This document shows, piece after piece, positions 60,998-64,000 of a DNA stretch of 64,000 nucleotides; the stretch's first letter is position 1, and each line of letters opens with the position of its first letter. Source of the DNA: Leishmania mexicana MHOM/GT/2001/U1103 (Eukaryota; Euglenozoa; Kinetoplastea; Trypanosomatida; Trypanosomatidae); the NCBI RefSeq assembly GCF_000234665.1, contig NC_018312.1:1111791-1175790 (forward strand). The letters run 5' to 3'. The notes beneath the pieces were generated by a model. That model was given only the letters and a program-made list of their open reading frames with translations. It was not told where the DNA came from and made no database searches. The position numbers were made by a program, and so were the translations under genes.

Positions 60998-61555
60998 ATG
61001 GCCCACGTCCACGTCTGCCGCCACGGCCAGGATATGGACAACGTGCACGGCATTTTAAATGGACACCGCAACCAGCCGCTTTCTGAGGTTGGTCGTCGTC
61101 AGGCTGCAGCGGTTGCCAACAAGATCAAGGAGAGTGGTGTCACCTACGCCGCCATCTACTCCTCTCCGTTGCAGCGCGCTCTCGAGACGGCGTCGGCGAT
61201 CGGTGCCGCCGTGAACGTAGAGGTGCAGGTGCGTGCCGACCTAATCGAACGCGACTTTGGAGTCTTGTCGGGAAAGCCGTACGCTGATATACCCAAGTAC
61301 GCTGGTGATAGAGTGCTGCAGGGAGACAAGGTTCTGTACTTTCTCGAAGTTGAGGGCTGCGAGACCTTTGACAAGTGCTACGAACGGGCTCAGGGCGTGC
61401 TTGCGGATGTTAACGCGGCGCACGCTGGCGAGCACGTCCTGCTCGTGTGCCACGGTGACATTGGTAAGATGCTGCAAGCCGCAAAAGCCAAAGTGGAGTG
61501 GCAGGAAGGACTTCGACTCCCCTATTTTGCCAACACAGAGGTGATTGAGCTATAG
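60998..61555 (+). CDS. Histidine phosphatase / phosphoglycerate mutase-like protein
   Basis: The product has 185 residues of the histidine phosphatase superfamily, cofactor-dependent mutase-like branch. The catalytic RHG motif is at residues 8-10 (CRHGQD). Other family motifs are GHRNQPLSEVGRRQA (about 22-36), YSSPLQRALETA (about 54-65), the acid-donor region IERDFGVLSG (about 82-91), and the second catalytic His in VCHGDIG. Such proteins hydrolyse small phosphate esters or phosphoproteins; the substrate cannot be read from sequence. The protein lacks the features and size of the glycosomal phosphoglycerate mutase of trypanosomatids, which is cofactor-independent, so it is probably not the glycolytic enzyme. 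Confidence 0.88.
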   Translation: MAHVHVCRHGQDMDNVHGILNGHRNQPLSEVGRRQAAAVANKIKESGVTYAAIYSSPLQRALETASAIGAAVNVEVQVRADLIERDFGVLSGKPYADIPKYAGDRVLQGDKVLYFLEVEGCETFDKCYERAQGVLADVNAAHAGEHVLLVCHGDIGKMLQAAKAKVEWQEGLRLPYFANTEVIEL

Positions 61556-62169
61556 CGTTATCGTCGACTGCGTTGGTGTTCACATGCGGCGCATACGTGT
61601 ATGTTAGTGCAGGTAGGGGAGGGGGCGTAGTTGCNCTGCCCCCTCCCCCTCCCCCCCCCCCACACACACAGACACTCACAGAAAGGAAAAAATGCTACAA
61701 AATGAACTCTGGCCACGGCAGGAATCTCGCTCTGCTTGTGCGCTGCTCGCGGCACTGAAAGGCTGCCGGCTCTTGCAGGAAGAGTTGTGAGCAATCTCTT
61801 TCTGTGTGGAGTTTTTTCTCCGCATGACCTCGTGGTGCTTGCCTGTACCGTCACGTGACACCCGATCGCTGTGTCTAACGTGGGTCTGTTGTAATGGTGA
61901 GTAAGCTGTGGACCTCGCAGCACGATCGCCATCGTTTCCGGCTTCTCTTCACGTCTCCTTTCCTCCGTTCTCTGCCAAACAGCTGCATAGTGCCAGAAAA
62001 AAAACATCGCTCGGAAACACAGGCCGTCACGGCCGTCGTTGTGCCGCACCTAACCGCCACAGAGGTGCGAGGCTCACAGTTTTCGCTCTCGTCTGCCTCG
62101 CATCGTACGTACACCTAGTAGGCTTTTCTCCTGTTCTCGTTTCGTGCTTCGCTCGAAACCGCACAAGAC
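61556..62169. other. Intergenic spacer with ambiguous base
   Basis: About 610 bases. A G/C inverted repeat around 61615-61648 contains the only N (61635). An A-run (61998-62005) and C/T-rich tracts follow. No gene is seen. Confidence 0.6.
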
Positions 62170-64000
62170 ATGCCGCCAAAACGCTGGGCAAGGCCGAACC
62201 AGAGGGGCGAAAGTGGCGAGAACGCCTACACGACCGCCGCGCTGCTACAGTTTATATGCGATGAGGTCCGCAGCAACAACTGCCTCGGCCTGTCGGAGGA
62301 GGAGCTAACCGGGATGGCAGCCGAGCTAGTGCACGTAAAGACGCGTGCAGAGGTGTCGGAGTGGGCCAGAACGCTGATGCTATCCGACACCTTTGTTGCT
62401 GAGGTGACTAAGCGGCGAGAGCAGTCGGGCCCAGCCTTTGAGGCCGAGAGTCTCTCGAACGCGCCATCCAGCTCGAGCGCATCGGCCGGGGGAGGTGCAG
62501 GTGGTACGCTCAACGTAACGAAGCGCGGCGTCGGAGGTGCGAAGCGAGGCAAGCGCGGCGTCCATGTCAATCAGAACCCCAAGACAAGCACATCCGGCGA
62601 GGCACTGAGGCCGGGCCGCTTTGAGTGCGGCTGCTTTGCCACGGTTCACAACCTGCGTGGAAGCTGTGCTAACTGCGGCCGGGTCATCTGCGAGCAGGAG
62701 GCGGACGACGTGTGCTACGCCTGTGGACTGGAGCCATCCCGATGCATCGCGTACGAGATCTCGGTCCAGGAAGGCAAGCTGAGCGAGGCGGCCCAGCAGC
62801 ACAATCAGGAGGACTATACAGCAGCGGTGGAGCGGCGCGACCGCTTGCTGGAGTACGCGCAGAATCGCGCGAAGCGAACCACCGTTATCGACGACCAGTC
62901 AGCCACGCTATTCTCGCCGCAGAGTGCGTGGATGTCCCCAGAGGAGCGCCGAGGTGCCGAGAAGTCCGCCGCGGAAAGGGACCGGCAGCTCAACATCGAG
63001 CTCATGCACCGCCAGCGCGGCGCCTATCAGGTGCATATGGAGTTTGTGTCGCAGAGCCTGGCGCTGGGAGCGCGCAAGGAGAATTCCGGCGGAGCGGCCA
63101 GAGATGGCGCCGTCACGGAGGCGGGTGCGGAGGACGAGGAGCCGCACGATGCGGACGAAAGTGTCGTGCCCACCGGCGCAGAGCCGCTTCCGTCGCTGCT
63201 GCAGAAAATCTGGTACAGCCCCGACGGCACGCGAGTCGAGTCAGCGACTAGTGGCAAAAAGGACAAGAGCGGGTCTGGGCACTGCGGCAACACTGTGGAC
63301 TTAAACTTGCCAGCTCAAGAGGGGTCCTCGATGCCTATGACGTCGCGACCAACGCAGCGCCGCTTCGAGGAGGTCTCTCGACGAGTACAGCAGAGCTACT
63401 TTGAAGACGATGTGGAGGTGTTTGCTGAGGAGACGGTGGAGGCGGAGAAGACAAAGTCGAAGCTGATTATTGTGCCTCAGGCGCTGCTTGAGGAAGATCA
63501 AGACGCGGCGATCGAGCACGACACTGAAGCCGCCGGTGGCTCCCCCAGCCCGCCGCTCGTGGATCCGTCTGCTGTGGCGTGGCCCTCTCGCTTCGCCGTG
63601 ACATCCATAATGCGCAACACAGATGAAGGCATTTGTTTATCCATGCACCAGCCGTGGGCGAGCCTGCTTGTGGCCGGAATAAAGCGGCACGAAGGTCGCG
63701 TATGGGAGACCACGTATCGCGGCCGTCTATGGATTCACGCGGCCGCGTCACAGCCGATAAACGTGGAGGAGGTGGAGGCGCATTACTCAAAGTTTATGTC
63801 GCCAGGCCAGGTGTTCCCGAAGCACTATCCTACCAAGGTACTGCTTGGGTACGTCTATGTAACGGACTGCCTCGATCGAGAGGCGTACGAGACTGCATTC
63901 AAGCCGGAGGAGCGCCAAGAGGAGTCCCCGTACTCTTTTATTTGTGTGGAACCAAAGGCGCTACTATTTCCGCTGCCCATGAACGGCAATCACAAGCTCT
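62170..64000 (+). CDS. Activating signal cointegrator 1 (TRIP4/ASC-1) homologue, 3'-truncated by window
   Basis: The frame is open from the ATG at 62170 to the window edge, with at least 610 residues. A C2HC5-type zinc finger at about 150-190 reads FECGCFATVHNLRGSCANCG and then VCYACGLEPSRC. Close to the end, an ASCH domain (about 487 onward) begins GICLSMHQPWASLLVAGIKR with WETTYRGRLWIHAAA, almost the same as human TRIP4. The first ~60 residues are helical. In animals ASC-1 is a transcription coactivator complex that also takes part in ribosome-collision rescue with ASCC3 and partners; the role in trypanosomatids is unknown. Domain order is that of TRIP4. The remainder, beyond the ASCH domain, lies outside the window. 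Confidence 0.93.
   Translation, partial: MPPKRWARPNQRGESGENAYTTAALLQFICDEVRSNNCLGLSEEELTGMAAELVHVKTRAEVSEWARTLMLSDTFVAEVTKRREQSGPAFEAESLSNAPSSSSASAGGGAGGTLNVTKRGVGGAKRGKRGVHVNQNPKTSTSGEALRPGRFECGCFATVHNLRGSCANCGRVICEQEADDVCYACGLEPSRCIAYEISVQEGKLSEAAQQHNQEDYTAAVERRDRLLEYAQNRAKRTTVIDDQSATLFSPQSAWMSPEERRGAEKSAAERDRQLNIELMHRQRGAYQVHMEFVSQSLALGARKENSGGAARDGAVTEAGAEDEEPHDADESVVPTGAEPLPSLLQKIWYSPDGTRVESATSGKKDKSGSGHCGNTVDLNLPAQEGSSMPMTSRPTQRRFEEVSRRVQQSYFEDDVEVFAEETVEAEKTKSKLIIVPQALLEEDQDAAIEHDTEAAGGSPSPPLVDPSAVAWPSRFAVTSIMRNTDEGICLSMHQPWASLLVAGIKRHEGRVWETTYRGRLWIHAAASQPINVEEVEAHYSKFMSPGQVFPKHYPTKVLLGYVYVTDCLDREAYETAFKPEERQEESPYSFICVEPKALLFPLPMNGNHKL

Overview
The window reads as nuclear DNA of a trypanosomatid, most likely Leishmania. 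All 22 recognisable protein genes lie on the + strand and have no visible introns. They are separated by 0.6-4 kb spacers rich in pyrimidine tracts followed by AG (spliced-leader acceptor type), and coding regions have GC-rich third positions. This is the layout of a directional polycistronic unit. No strand switch, tRNA, rRNA or CRISPR array was found.

Layout. 1-8 kb: 3' end of an RNA polymerase alpha-like subunit, an IQCH-like IQ protein and the proteasome base subunit RPN1. 10.8-19.3 kb: a 2840-residue DOCK-family protein with 78 perfect 8-residue repeats near its N-terminus. 20.6-27.2 kb: dynein-2 intermediate chain, IFT27, a TSEN15-like protein and a Qa-SNARE. 28.5-37.1 kb: TrpRS, two unassigned and probably mitochondrial proteins, and mitoribosomal uL3m. 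38-45 kb: the FACT subunit SPT16, a broken gene, an enoyl-CoA isomerase and a decayed reading frame. 45.1-48.2 kb: a gene-free stretch that changes from very GC-rich to AT-rich. 48.3-64 kb: cohesin SMC3, a Siva-like Cys-rich protein, a VAMP7-like R-SNARE, a LisH protein, a stand-alone eEF1B N-terminal domain, a histidine phosphatase, and the 5' part of ASC-1/TRIP4.

Three nearly identical ~480-bp repeats, all in the same orientation, sit in the spacers at 9.9, 27.5 and 32.9 kb. They resemble SIDER-type short retroposons in size and placement, but are far less diverged than SIDERs usually are.

The most interesting reading concerns 45-48 kb. From memory, the block up to the isomerase matches one end of L. 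major chromosome 29 and the SMC3/VAMP7 block matches one end of chromosome 8. These two chromosomes are known to be fused in the L. mexicana complex. The window may therefore cross that ancestral end-to-end fusion, which would make the organism L. mexicana, L. amazonensis or a close relative. This is inference and needs a synteny search. Other points of note are an SMC3 in which one of the two acetylated lysines is replaced by Gln, and an enoyl-CoA isomerase lacking the usual catalytic Glu.
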